Of a stretch of DNA of 20,444 nucleotides, positions 10,463-20,164 are shown one piece after another. This DNA comes from Smittium culicis (Eukaryota > Kickxellomycota > Harpellomycetes > Harpellales > Legeriomycetaceae), in assembly GCA_001970855.1 (NCBI GenBank), contig LSSN01002687.1:1-20444 (forward strand). The letters are read 5' to 3'. A program made the position numbers and the translations under genes. Under the pieces are notes generated by a model that ran no database searches, was not told where the DNA came from, and saw only the letters and a program-made list of their open reading frames with translations. Position 1 is the stretch's first letter, and every line of letters starts with the position of its first letter.

Positions 10463-10807
10463 TAAAAATCTAAATTTTTTTTATAAAAAAAACAATTTAA
10501 GGATATAAGTCGGCAAAGGCTCGTAAAATTCTAAATACAGATTAAACAATATAGTTAAAATGTCGAAATTAATGGCATATAAATCACATAGTGTTATAAG
10601 GTTAGATAAGCTTCTGCCGGAAAATGTAGTTCTAGAGATTTTTATTTATTTACATATACAATTTGCGGTATAAAAATTGCTGTAATGGAAAGCGGTACTT
10701 GGAATAGGAAATAGAATAATGAATTTAGATATAAAGTTGCGGTTTGTCAAATGAAGATGTGAGATAAATTTTAAAAAATGCAAATGTAGCCCGAATATTG
10801 GTGGAAT

Positions 10808-10815
10808 GGGGGGGG
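10808..10815. repeat. Short G tract (8 G) just after the MHR gene stop
   Basis: G8 followed by TGGGT, 11 bp beyond the stop of the minus-strand MHR gene; read on the transcript strand it is a C tract in the 3' UTR. A longer tract sits downstream of the paralogue at 17833. Confidence 0.8.
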
Positions 10816-10825
10816 TGGGTTGTAA

Positions 10826-12700
10826 TTAAGGTAATGGCTTGATTTCTATGTTAATAATCTTAGTATCTTGAAGAGAGGGCAAAAAAAGGTATTCATAGAG
10901 GTCAATTGGTGAATAGTTGCTTTCAAAGCAACATGTATATTTTATGAATGTTGAATATTTCGGAATTAGCCAAGGAAAGATGTCATTTTTGGCTATTTCG
11001 TACTCTTTCATCTTGTCCAAAATCCCATTAGGGATGTTTCGGTACTTAAAAAACTCGGACTTTTTCAGTTGAAACAGATTTTTAATGTACATATCGAGAA
11101 AATCGTGAATAACAGTGTCCTTAGAGTTGCTTAGACTCAATTTAACAAAATTTTCATATGTGGAGTTTTTTCTAATATTTTTTTTCCTTCGAATAAAGCA
11201 GGAATTTGTTAAAAGTGTCAGTGAAAATACATTCCATGGTTCAAGGTTGACGCACCATAGATTATTTGGAATATTATCATTTCTCCATTTGTATAGCCTT
11301 GCAAATTTTGTAGCCGCTGATAGACACTGATATTTTGCGGCTTTGACTCTTTCTGGGGAAATTGGAGCACTCTTAACTCTTACTAATTCCGACTGGTATA
11401 AAAGAATTGTCAGAGTATTGTGTAAAAGATGAACAGTATAACTACAGGATATATTTTCAACATTATTTAAAACAGCAAAACTGGAATTCGTATATAAGTT
11501 GGTATAGCCTTGATTAAATACAAAAGAAGGGTGATTTTTATCAATAGTCCCTTGAACTTTTTTTAGGCAAGAATCCAGGAAGGAAAATTTAGAATTTATT
11601 TGATCCTGATTTGTGTTATTGCTAAGAAATCTAACACTCGTAAAATTCATTATCTTTGTAAATAGCCTGAATAACGTTATTATTAAGTATGTATTATCAG
11701 GCGGGTAGTTTGCTTTCATCTTTAAATTTGCATAGGCGTTTAAATTTGAAACTTCAGCATCACATTCGGCGACTTGACCACCATACCTCCAAACAAAATC
11801 ATTAGAAGGGTAATTCGCACATATATCCATTTCTTGATAAGGAGGGTATCTTAGAGAAAATAAATAAGAGCCATTTTCGTGAATATAATAGGACCACCAG
11901 GCTCGCCTCAAAAATTCAACTTCGTCTTTAGATAAGCATTTTTTAAAAGAATGCATAGAGTCGATTTTATAATATTTGAACTTTCTTAATAATCTATATT
12001 AAAAATATAGCATTAGATACTTACAGGAAATTAGATATATATTAAAATAATAAAATAATATCTTACGTTCTTGCAAAGCCTAAATTAGATTAAAGTAGTA
12101 ATATTACAGTAATTAAATTAATGAATAAATTATAGGTTTATAAAAGAAATTGAATATCAAAATAGCAAACATACTGAAAATTTTTTCCATTTCGTGGATA
12201 TTTGGATACTTCCAATGGTAGCAAGCTAGTAGACTGCAGGCCCATAGGAGATGAGGATCATGGCTTAATTTTCCCGAAATTATAAGTTTTATTGCTGCTT
12301 TGGCATATAACTTTTCGATGTGCACGTCACCGATTCCTAAATTTTTGTAAATTATTTCACCTCCAGCTGCTATAAAAGAGTATAAAAAATACTTCGGAAA
12401 CAGTTTGTTTTTGAGCTTGTATAAGAATAAGGGTAGTCTAATAGGTATCATGATATTTGGATGTCTACTTATGACATTAATTGCTATGGCTTTCAAGCTT
12501 TTATAGCTTGGTTCAGGAAGATCAAAATCGAAATCTTTATCATCTATTGAAGTTATAAAAATTTATATTATGAAAATGTAATTGCTTCAATGGTGTTAAA
12601 TTTAATTTTAAATTTTTGCTAGGGGATAACAGATTTACAGTTTTAGTTGCAGAAATTTTATTATAAGAAAAAGTTAAATAAATGTACCTGAGGAATGCAT
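10826..12700 (-). CDS. Fungal transcription-factor MHR-domain protein lacking a zinc cluster (paralogue 1)
   Basis: Proposed exons: 12700-12688 (start ATGCATTCCTCAG), 12543-12175, 12079-12067 (13-nt micro-exon) and 11993-10826, together 521 codons including the stop. The product carries the fungal-specific MHR: an opening block (HPNIMIPIRLPLFLYKL, then PKYFLYSFIAAGGE), the KLYAKAAIKLI helix, LLWACSLLACYHWK, the spliced S-F-A-R-T-L-L-R segment, then FLRRAWWSYYI (RRAWW at about residues 161-165) and YPSNDFVWRYGGQVAECD. In Zn2Cys6 regulators this domain follows a zinc cluster and modulates activity. No CX2CX6C cluster is visible upstream, where a MITE begins at 12948. About 35-40% identity by eye to the gene at 17974-19825. 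The first 13-nt exon is the weakest part of the model; the start could be elsewhere. Expected location is nuclear; the target is unknown. Confidence 0.75.
12067..12079 (-). other. 13-nt micro-exon of MHR paralogue 1
   Basis: GCTTTGCAAGAAC, preceded by CTAATTTAG and followed by GTAAGA. The upstream exon ends in phase 1 and the downstream exon needs phase 2; only inclusion of these 13 nt joins IFS-FART-LLRKFK in frame. The paralogue has an equally long exon at the same place. Confidence 0.8.
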
Positions 12701-12947
12701 CTAGCTATGACGTTATTAGCGCTGTATTATGAGGAAATCGGGAGAATTTGTGAAGATGATTTGTTTGGAATTTTACCAAGAAAGAACTCGATAAATTTAA
12801 ACGTAGACCGAAAATTGGCCATTAAATAAAAAATGATAAGCTAACAAAATGTTCGGGATTTTTTAGAATAAAGTAACATGTCAATTTTCTATTTATGTTT
12901 TTTTTGGTTTTTTGAAACGTGTACTTATTACTAGCCATTTTCAGTAA

Positions 12948-13144
12948 TTAACCCTTTCCTGAGTGTTATATAGTTGTTGATCTACCAAATGCAGCCAACT
13001 GAGTATAAAAACATCAAAATAATTCCGAGATGCTGAAATTTATTGGTCACTGCTATAATGGCAGCAAATAATTAATATAATTATAAATAATAGGCGAATC
13101 GTTAAACTCGCAATTTTAAAGAGCGTTGATCAGAATAGTGTTTA
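12948..13144 (-). mobile_element. TTAA-type MITE, copy 3 (left half of a head-to-head pair)
   Basis: Begins TTAACCCTTTCCTGAG at 12948 and runs through GATCTACCAAATGCAGCCAACTG to AAAGAGCGTTGATCAG and TTTA at 13141. It is inverted relative to copy 4, with which it shares the TTTA. Confidence 0.8.
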
Positions 13145-13335
13145 CCCTTTCCCGTCCAACGCTCTTAAAAAAGTTTCTTTAATGACTCGTTTATGATTTA
13201 TATACAAGCAAGCTATTTGTTGCTTTATCACATTAAACCAATAATTTTTGAGTCTAAAATTTTATTATTTTTATTGATCAGTGTTTTCTATGTTTGATGG
13301 ATCAAAGAGAGTCTATCACCCATTAAAGGGGTTAA
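13141..13335 (+). mobile_element. TTAA-type MITE, copy 4 (right half of a head-to-head pair)
   Basis: Starts TTTACCCTTTCCCGTCC at 13141 and ends TTAAAGGGGTTAA (TTAA at 13332-13335). Its first ~20 bases match the 14224 copy exactly. The inner part carries GACTCGTTTATGATTTATA and the terminal GATGGATCAAAG..GTCTATC hairpin-like end. Confidence 0.8.
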
Positions 13336-13752
13336 ATAACCATTCCCAGAAATTCTTTTTCAGATATTTTCATTTATAATATGCGTATATTTTATAAGCT
13401 TAATATCGCGTAATATTCTTAATTATCACTATTCTTACAATTGTTTTAATAATTAATTATCGTAATTATTTTTATTTGCCTTGTAGGTTATTTATCATTT
13501 GTAAATTTATACCTGAAGCCAGCTAATATATGATTACTGCCAATAGTTTTTGGTTCAAATATTTGATAATAAGCTTTTAACAACTTCTATTCTGTCTTAA
13601 ATCAATTTATTGGATTTTTTTTAGCTCAGCAATTTCTTATATTTTTTTAGCTCAGCATTTTAGTATTTTATTTGAAACGTGAACTAGTGTCCACATTTAG
13701 CTTTTGAGGAAGATTATAGTCCCGTTTACAAATCTATATTTTTCTCTTTTAT
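13336..13752. other. AT-rich intergenic stretch
   Basis: No gene was recognised. The sequence is pyrimidine-rich toward the following tandem repeat, and the phrase TTTTAGCTCAGCA occurs twice at about 13619-13659. Confidence 0.5.
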
Positions 13753-13912
13753 GTTTTTATTCCGTTTTAAAATTTCAAAATTTGATTTTTTTGTTTTTAT
13801 TCCGTTTTAAAATTTCAAAATTTGATTTTTTTTTTTTTATTCCGTTTCAAAATATCAAAATTTCTTTTTTTTCTTATTTATTCCGTTTCATAATTTCAAT
13901 TTCTAAATTAAT
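13753..13912. repeat. 40-bp tandem repeat, four units
   Basis: Units with core ATTCCGTTTTAAAATTTC recur with the TCCG at 13761, 13801, 13841 and 13882 (periods 40, 40, 41). The first two are nearly identical; the third and fourth have diverged. The short open frame across it merely translates the repeat and is not considered a gene. Confidence 0.9.
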
Positions 13913-13954
13913 ATTTTCAACTCCGATATGCATTTTTTGAGCGGCACATATTAA

Positions 13955-14205
13955 TCAGGTGGGAGATTCTGAACGAAGAAAGCACTTTTGCAGCTTAAAA
14001 TTATTGGGACGAACATTATTCATTTTAAATTATTATTGGCTAAAATCGAAAGGGATTTTATTCTTAATATTAATTTATTTTATTTTGTATGCATTATTTG
14101 GTAAAAAAAACACTAAGCTATTTTTATTGGATAAAAATAAATATCAAATTTTTTACCATGCAACTTTTATACATAAAAGCGCTCTCTTCATAAAGAATCC
14201 CCCAA
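13955..14205 (+). repeat. Dispersed repeat B, copy 2
   Basis: Homologous to 945-1130 and 1338-1375, lacking the intervening ~200 bp. It ends about 20 bp before MITE copy 5. Its forward frame (13959-14252) is open for 97 codons, starting MGDSERRKHFCSLKLLGR, while copy 1 has stops in that frame. The frame may be a relic of a transposon protein or chance; no domain is recognised. Confidence 0.65.
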
Positions 14206-14223
14206 ATAGTGTTAACACAACCA

Positions 14224-14420
14224 ATAACCCTTTCCCGTCCAACGCTCTTTAAAAAAATTAAATTTATGATTCGTTTATGATTTATAAGTAAATTTATTAT
14301 TTGCTGCAATTATACAACAGGCCAATAATTCATAATTCCTTGGGATTAAGGAATTATAATTGAGCACAATTGGCTATACTTAGTAGATCAAAAATAGTCT
14401 ACCGCCCGTGAAAGGAATAA
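14224..14420 (+). mobile_element. MITE copy 5 with ATAA at both ends
   Basis: A 197-bp copy starting ATAACCCTTTCCCGTCCAAC and ending GTGAAAGGAATAA. The interior includes TCGTTTATGATTTATAAG and AGATCAAAAATAGTCTACC. Both flanks read ATAA rather than TTAA. Confidence 0.85.
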
Positions 14421-14704
14421 ATAATTCGATCCCAATTCATAATGTGTTCCGTAAACACTATCAGATGTGATATTACTTACTATGAATGTATTTTATTACA
14501 ATAAACCATTTTTCAACTTTCAAGGTTAATAAAAAAGAGAGCTCATGGTTGATAATATTGCTTTCAATAAAATAATTTACAACTAATAATAACATTAATT
14601 AGCTAGAAAAGATACCTCTAATTTTCAGTTTATTTATTTAATTTTTCATTTTATTATTTTCATAAATAAATGATGTTATTTATTATGTAGTTGTATTTTT
14701 TTTC
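14421..14704. other. AT-rich intergenic stretch
   Basis: Nothing recognised. Confidence 0.5.
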
Positions 14705-14932
14705 TCACGCTGGGTTTGATAAACATATATTATAATCATAAAAAAGTAGAAAAGTTAATAAAAATCCTGAACCGGAAACTGCCAATTTTTTTTGAATGAC
14801 ATCCGCAAACCATAGAAAACTTCTACTGTAGAATATAACTGAACTACCAGCTCCATTGAACCAAATATCAGTAGGCATAAAGATGCTAGCGTTGCTGAAG
14901 GTGTTTGAATGGAAAATTATTTTTAAATGCAT
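14705..14932 (-). CDS. Unrecognised small ORF (75 aa), possible gene fragment
   Basis: Starts ATGCATTTAAAAATTATT and ends TGA at 14705. The sequence (FMPTDIWFNGAGSSVIFY, then FADVIQKKLAVSGSG and a hydrophobic FLLTFLLFYDY segment) looks like protein rather than translated AT noise, and the underlying DNA (about 14765-14910) is visibly less AT-rich than both flanks. A single C-terminal hydrophobic stretch could be a membrane segment. No family is recognised and no neighbouring exon could be joined with confidence. It may be an old exon or a fragment left by rearrangement. Confidence 0.3.
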   Translation of the reverse strand: MHLKIIFHSNTFSNASIFMPTDIWFNGAGSSVIFYSRSFLWFADVIQKKLAVSGSGFLLTFLLFYDYNICLSNPA

Positions 14933-15476
14933 TTTAAACTTTTAAACTATATTGATTGGTTTATTGTATACTTTAAATAGTGTTTAATAAATTCTCCGAG
15001 ACAAAAAATAACTTTAAAATAGGCGTAAATTTATAGAATGAAATATTATACATATTAGCTCTTCATTATAATAAGTTATCGCTACTTTAATAGTCTCAAT
15101 ATAAATTATTAAGTTCCAAATTAAGACATATTATCTGAAAATTTGATAATTAGATGCATTTCTATTTTATACTTTAATATTTCACCTCAGTTTTGTTTCC
15201 TTCTAAAATCTGTCCATCATATTTTTATTGGAAAGTTCTGGCATACCTAGTTAAATAGACAGTAAAATACTCTATCTCTGGGAATATCAACTTTAAATCT
15301 CTAAATTTTTCAGATGGATGATTCAAATTTTAATTTACTTTATTTGGCTTCATTTTAATATATGTCATACAAATCATTAAATTTCGATATTACTTGTTTT
15401 GTATGCTATTTGAAAGCTAATTTTTATAGTTTAAATAGGCCCATTTAGCGCCTGAAATGCTAAAAATCTAGATTAG
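14933..15476. other. AT-rich intergenic stretch
   Basis: No gene, repeat or RNA was recognised. Confidence 0.5.
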
Positions 15477-15700
15477 TTAACCTTTTCACGGAAAGTAAAT
15501 CTTTTTTTTGTTTTCTGACTCGTAGAAAATTTTATTATTTTTTCCAGGGAGTTATGCTAGTTCTAGATTGCCAAATATAGCCAAGTGGGAGCAATAAATA
15601 TAATTAAATCCGAGTATCGTTCAAATCTAACTTCATTATAGCTTAGAAACTCGCTATAAATTCAGTTAAAAGTCACTGATGAATTAAACTAACCAGTTTT
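15477..15700 (-). mobile_element. Degenerate MITE copy 6, interrupted
   Basis: Begins TTAACCTTTTCACGG (15477) like copy 1, then about 50 bp of unrelated T-rich sequence, then resumes with CCAGGGAGTTATGCTAG and GATTGCCAAATATAGCCAAG (about 15544-15584). The far end is too diverged to place; 15700 is approximate. Confidence 0.6.
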
Positions 15701-17785
15701 TTTTTCAAGCAATAAACGGAAAACGTCAAATAAAAATATTCCAATGCCGAATTCCATTAAATTATTAGTATATTCAACTCAAAGAGAATATATAAATATA
15801 AAAATTTTAGATTTTAAATAATTTTATTTTAATAGCTTGGAACTAAAAATCAGAGATTAGAGTAGAAGTATAAGGGATATATGAAAAGAGAAAAAAATGG
15901 CAGTGACTAAACAAAGATATCAGGTTTCGCTTAACACTAACTTTCTTCCTGTCTCTACTGAGCATATAAATTTTTTACACATTAAAAATATACTAATTTA
16001 TAAAATCAATATTCCATAATCTTTTTTCTGATAAGGATTAAAATCTTTCAGAGGCTGTTGGTATTTTTTTAACTGCCATAATTACCCAACCAAATAAAAA
16101 TTAGATAAATTACTATTTAGTAATTAAATATAGTTTGCTATTTTTTTATAACTATCGAACTATTAATCTTTGCTACTTGGTTTTGTCAATTATTATTTTT
16201 ATATGAGTTTAAGAGCGTTGGCTTCATAAAGGGCTAAGGGCTTTATCTCAAATCTTCGTAATAGACATAAAATTTCAAAAAAAAAACCAGTATATTAGAA
16301 TTGTTTAAAATTTTATTGACTATATAAAATTTCAACCTAAAATTATGATAGCTAAAAATATCTATTATATTTTGATTAGGAATATATAGACTTATAGTTT
16401 CAACATATCTACGTGATATAAAAAAAACCCTGGCGCTTGACAGAAATAAATGATATAATGTTCTATATCCTTAGTGCATCGAGCCCCGTATAATCCATTT
16501 TTAGTATTGAAATTAGTTTTATTTTTTAAAAAAAAATTTTTTTTTGGATAAGAGCTTTATATATTAGATGTCTATTTTTTCAAATCCAAATCATATTATT
16601 ACACATATGGATTTAAAATCTATATACATTATTATCTATTGAAATTTATTATCTGAAATTATGTTCGGTAAATGTTATTAATTAAAATAATTAGTTCCAT
16701 TCATGGAAATAATCTAAAATGATATGCGATGTTATTTCTAGGATAAGATCATTTCAAAAATTATATTTTCCTGTTCCTATTCCCTGTAACTATTTTTAAT
16801 CAATAGAAAACATCGATGATTATACTACCTGATTCAGTCACTAGATATATCTAATTGGTATTAGTAGTTATAATTTATGATGAAAAATTTTTTACAATTC
16901 TCGTTGTAACCTTTAGTTTCGGAAATTTTCTTAGATCGAGATCAACTTTTCAAAGCAGATAGAGTCAGCTTGAAACAGTATTTATCATTAAAAGAATTAA
17001 CCGATTTAAAAAAAAAATCCAATATTAGCTCATACGTACATAATAAAACACTTTTTTTTTTTCATGAAAAGGGTACAGTGAGAATGAGCAAGTATAGCGT
17101 CTTTGAGGATCATAAGCAATAAAATTTTGGGAAATGTTTTCACAAATGATAACGCAAATTAATAGAAGTATTAGACACAAATAATGTTTATTCATTTTGA
17201 TACTTTTCTAATGTGCGAAATTGGCTAATATTCTTATAAATGCATTATTTTAACAGTTAAGGTCTATAGCCTCAGAACAATCACATAATAGCTAATTGGT
17301 ATGTTATTTTGAATTTAGAATGCTTTAGAGTTTCAAAATTGATTAAAAATTTAAAAAAAACGCTAATTAATTAAAGTTGGGATTCTAATTATTAAAGTGT
17401 CGATATTTTTTATTTTTAATTGTTTAAACATTATAAATATAATTATAATTATCGAGATAAATATCGATTTCAGCTTGTATAAGTTTTCTTTCTTTAATCT
17501 TTCTGCAAATAAAATTTTTAAAAAAAAGTATTAACTACAACGGTATAACTCTTGTACCTCAATTTGATCATTAAATCGTGGTAATAAGATCAATATAATG
17601 ACTGTTCATATTGTAAGTATAAAATTAGATGACAATTTATATAAATTTTGATAAAATTTTCGCTATAAATTTAATAGCATATCGAAAATATTTTTAAATT
17701 TATATTATGCAAGGTTAAATTTTCAGAACTTATTAACTAATTAATAATTTATTTATTTATAAAGAATAAATATAAAAAAAACTTA
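15701..17785. other. Two-kilobase AT-rich stretch without recognised genes
   Basis: Read in both directions: no open frame above about 60 codons with protein-like content. A short piece at about 16210-16240 (AAGAGCGTTGG..AAAGGGCTAA) resembles one MITE end and may be a remnant. Poly-T/A runs occur at about 16529-16545 and 17048-17061. Confidence 0.5.
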
Positions 17786-17827
17786 CTTTGTTCATTATAG
17801 TCAAAATCGATGCTTTTTTCAGTAAAA
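17786..17827 (-). pseudogene. Possible orphan exon of a third MHR paralogue
   Basis: On the minus strand ACTGAAAAAAGCATCGATTT continues through about 20 more bases to a consensus GTAAGT donor near 17787. The translation TEKSIDFDYNEQ resembles TEPIVLLDDDYNLP of the gene at 17974-19825 and the DDKDFDFDLP of its paralogue. No continuation into an MHR was found downstream on that strand. Confidence 0.3.
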
Positions 17828-17832
17828 AAAGC

Positions 17833-17845
17833 GGGGGGGGGGGGG
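17833..17845. repeat. G13 homopolymer
   Basis: Thirteen consecutive G in otherwise ~75% AT DNA, 128 bp beyond the stop of the minus-strand MHR gene (a C tract on its transcript strand). Confidence 0.95.
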
Positions 17846-17973
17846 AATTGTACAAATTTTATTATAAGGAAAAAAAAGGAAGCGATTATAACATCAGAAA
17901 ATATACAAAGGGTACAAAATTGTGAGTGTAAGTTTAAGGAAACGCAATAAAATTAATAATTATTATTACATAA

Positions 17974-19825
17974 TTATAGAAGGGGTTTAGTGTTGAGGTT
18001 TTGTATGTTGAAAAGATTTTTACAGCTGGCAAAGTAGAGATACTCAGCTGTATCAACTGATGTGTAGTTACTTGCAAAACAGCAAATGAATTTACAGAAG
18101 GAGGCGTATTTGGGAACAATCCATGGATGCAAATCATTTTCCGAAATGCTATAAATTTTCATCTGTTTAGAAAGTAGAGTACTCATTCTGAGATCATTAA
18201 TGTATTCAAATTCTTTAATTTCGAGGAGACTTTTGGTGTATATTTCAATTAGATCAGATAGAGGTAAAGATTTTGTAGAGCTGAGATAGTTATTAATAAA
18301 TGTTTTATAAATTTCAGTGCTATTTCCATTATTTTTTATTAGCATGATGTGTAAATTAGTCAAAATGGTGAGACAATGTAGCTTATAAGGAGTTATATTG
18401 TAGCTCCATAATCTTTTTGGAATATTATTACACTTCCAGTTAAATAGGCTTGCAAATTCAGAAGCTGATTTAAAACTCTCGAGTTTAGCATTTTTGATTC
18501 TCTCTGGATGTATTAATGCATCTTTTTTTCTAACAAGCTCTGATTGCTGCAAAACAATGTTCATTGTGTAATATAATTGATGGACAGTATAGCTAAAGAT
18601 GATGTAATCGGAACACTTGGATAGGGCGAAGCTAGATAAAAAGTTCAAGTATAAATGGTGCTCACTGAAAATAGAAGTTGGGTAGCGTTTGTCGATAAGA
18701 ATTTTAAGCGATTTTAATGAAGAAGAAAGTTTAATGAATTTGATATTTTGTTGGTTTTGGTTTAATTTTATCGATAACCATCTAGTACTGGCGAATGAAA
18801 CTATTTCATTGAAAAGTTTATAAATAGATAATAGAAAGTAGTAATTATCAGAAGGAAGGGATTTGTTAAAATTTTTGTTTGCGTAGGAGTTTAGTGTTGA
18901 GATATCTTTGTCGCATTTAGTAACTTCTCCACCATATTTCCAATAAAAGTCATTAGCAGGATATTTTACGAAAATATCACAACTACTAAAAGAAACAAAA
19001 CCTGCTGAAAAAATATATACCCCAGAATAATATAAGTAGTATGTCCACCAGACTCGTCTTATAAATTCTTTTTCTTCAGACGAATAATTTTTATTCAAGC
19101 TTTTGATAGAGTCGAATTTGTAGATTTTGAATTTTTTGATGATCCTAGATTAAATAATAAATAAAATAATTAATCAAACTATATTCACAAATCGAAGCAA
19201 TAAAGTCTAAAAGACGATATAAATCAAAACGCTTACAGCTGTGATAGACCTATTATTTAAATCAAAATTATTATAAGAATAAAAATTTGGCTTATAGGGT
19301 ATGAGAAAAATAAAAAGAAGAATCGTGTGTTTATAAAATAGTATAATAAAATTTTAGAATACCTGATAAGTAGTTCATTTGGGGTAAATCGATATGTTTC
19401 CAATGATAGATAGATAGTAATAAAGTAGCCCAAATTAATAGTGGATTAAGAGTAATTTTTTCCTTTTTAATTAGTTTGATTGCAGCTTTGGCGTAGAGTT
19501 TGTCGATATGAACATTTTTTATATTTAAGTTTTCAGGAATGATTTCACAGCCAGCAGCTAGAAAGGAATATATAAAATATTTAGGGTATAAATTGTTTTT
19601 AAGATTATTTAGAAAGGTAGGAAGCCTTGCAGGCATCATAAAAACTGGATGCTTGAAGAGAATGTTGAATGTAATGAGTTTGAGGTTTTTATAACTGGCA
19701 ATAGGGAGGTTGTAATCATCATCTAATAAAACAATTGGTTCAGTTTTAGCATTTATTTTTAAAAACAGTATTTTTATGAGTTTAAATAGAATAAATTCTT
19801 TAACGAAATATTTTTTACTATTCAT
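17974..19825 (-). CDS. Fungal transcription-factor MHR-domain protein lacking a zinc cluster (paralogue 2)
   Basis: Exons 19825-19363, 19249-19237 (13-nt micro-exon) and 19144-17974 give 549 codons including the stop, all in frame. The start is the first ATG after an in-frame TAG near 19880. Order of MHR features: SYKNLKLITFNILFKHPVF, LYPKYFIYSFLAAGCE, KLYAKAAIKLI, LLIWATLLLSIYHWKH, the spliced SGLSQLIIKKFK, then EFIRRVWWTYYLYYSG (RRVWW at about residues 188-192) and YPANDFYWKYGGEVTKCDKD. The R-R-x-W-W motif and the helices before it are hallmarks of the Fungal_trans/MHR family, which in full-length regulators sits C-terminal to a Zn2Cys6 cluster. No cluster is encoded here or in the ~330 bp upstream before the next MITE. 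The N-terminus has a short hydrophobic basic stretch (FILFKLIKILFLKI) of unknown meaning. It could act as a non-DNA-binding partner or antagonist of related regulators; that is inference. Confidence 0.8.
19237..19249 (-). other. 13-nt micro-exon of MHR paralogue 2
   Basis: GTCTATCACAGCT, preceded by AAATAATAG and followed by GTAAGC. It converts the phase-1 end of exon 1 to the phase-2 start of exon 3 and supplies residues G-L-S-Q of the SGLSQLIIKKF helix. Skipping it brings an early stop. Confidence 0.85.
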
Positions 19826-20164
19826 TAACTTCCTTATGAATGTGCTAAAAAGTTTTTTTATAGATAATATTAACTCCTACCATTGATATTTTCTATGGAC
19901 ATCGTTCGCGGTAAGAGAATGCAAAAGGAATTACCAAAACGTAAGTAAACTACAGAAACTAGTCTGAAAAAGGGATAAAGAGTGATATAGACGACAGATA
20001 TTTTTTAAGTATAAATAGGTAAAGGCAATAAAGTAAATAAATTGTCGAAGTAATTGAAGTTTGGAATTTAAACCAAGTAATACTAAACGTATGCAATGCA
20101 GATATACTTCATATTGGGCTAATGGGCATAATCTCTTCAAAAAATTCTAAAGATTGGGCAGAGA
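19826..20164. promoter_or_regulatory. Upstream region of MHR paralogue 2
   Basis: Presumed promoter/5' UTR of the minus-strand gene, bounded by a MITE at 20165. No zinc-cluster exon was found in any minus-strand frame. Confidence 0.4.

Noticed and set aside
12739..12822. ATGGCCAATTTTCGG frame as the first exon of MHR paralogue 1, via a GTAAAATT donor.
   Set aside because: Joining it through the 13-nt exon gives the wrong phase (TGA follows at once), so it is not supported although the donor and branch site look plausible.
13704..13940. 78-codon Phe-rich frame.
   Set aside because: It translates the 40-bp T-rich tandem repeat; no independent coding signal.
16424..16495. Possible tRNA: TGGCGCTTG and CATCGAGCCCCG look like A-box and B-box pieces.
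   Set aside because: The would-be T-arm 5' strand (TTAGT) does not pair with CCCCG, no acceptor stem is found, and the B-box mismatches GGTTCGANNCC.
17934..18137. 67-codon minus-strand frame overlapping the end of MHR paralogue 2.
   Set aside because: Alternate-frame shadow of the longer conserved reading frame.
19862..19902. An upstream mini-exon (ATGTCCATAGAAAATATC..) for MHR paralogue 2.
   Set aside because: The implied intron would be about 37 nt and the phases do not match; the ATG at 19825 is simpler.
19931..20140. 69-codon minus-strand frame upstream of MHR paralogue 2 as a possible zinc-cluster exon.
   Set aside because: It has only scattered cysteines without CX2CX6C spacing and no donor that joins in frame to the gene.
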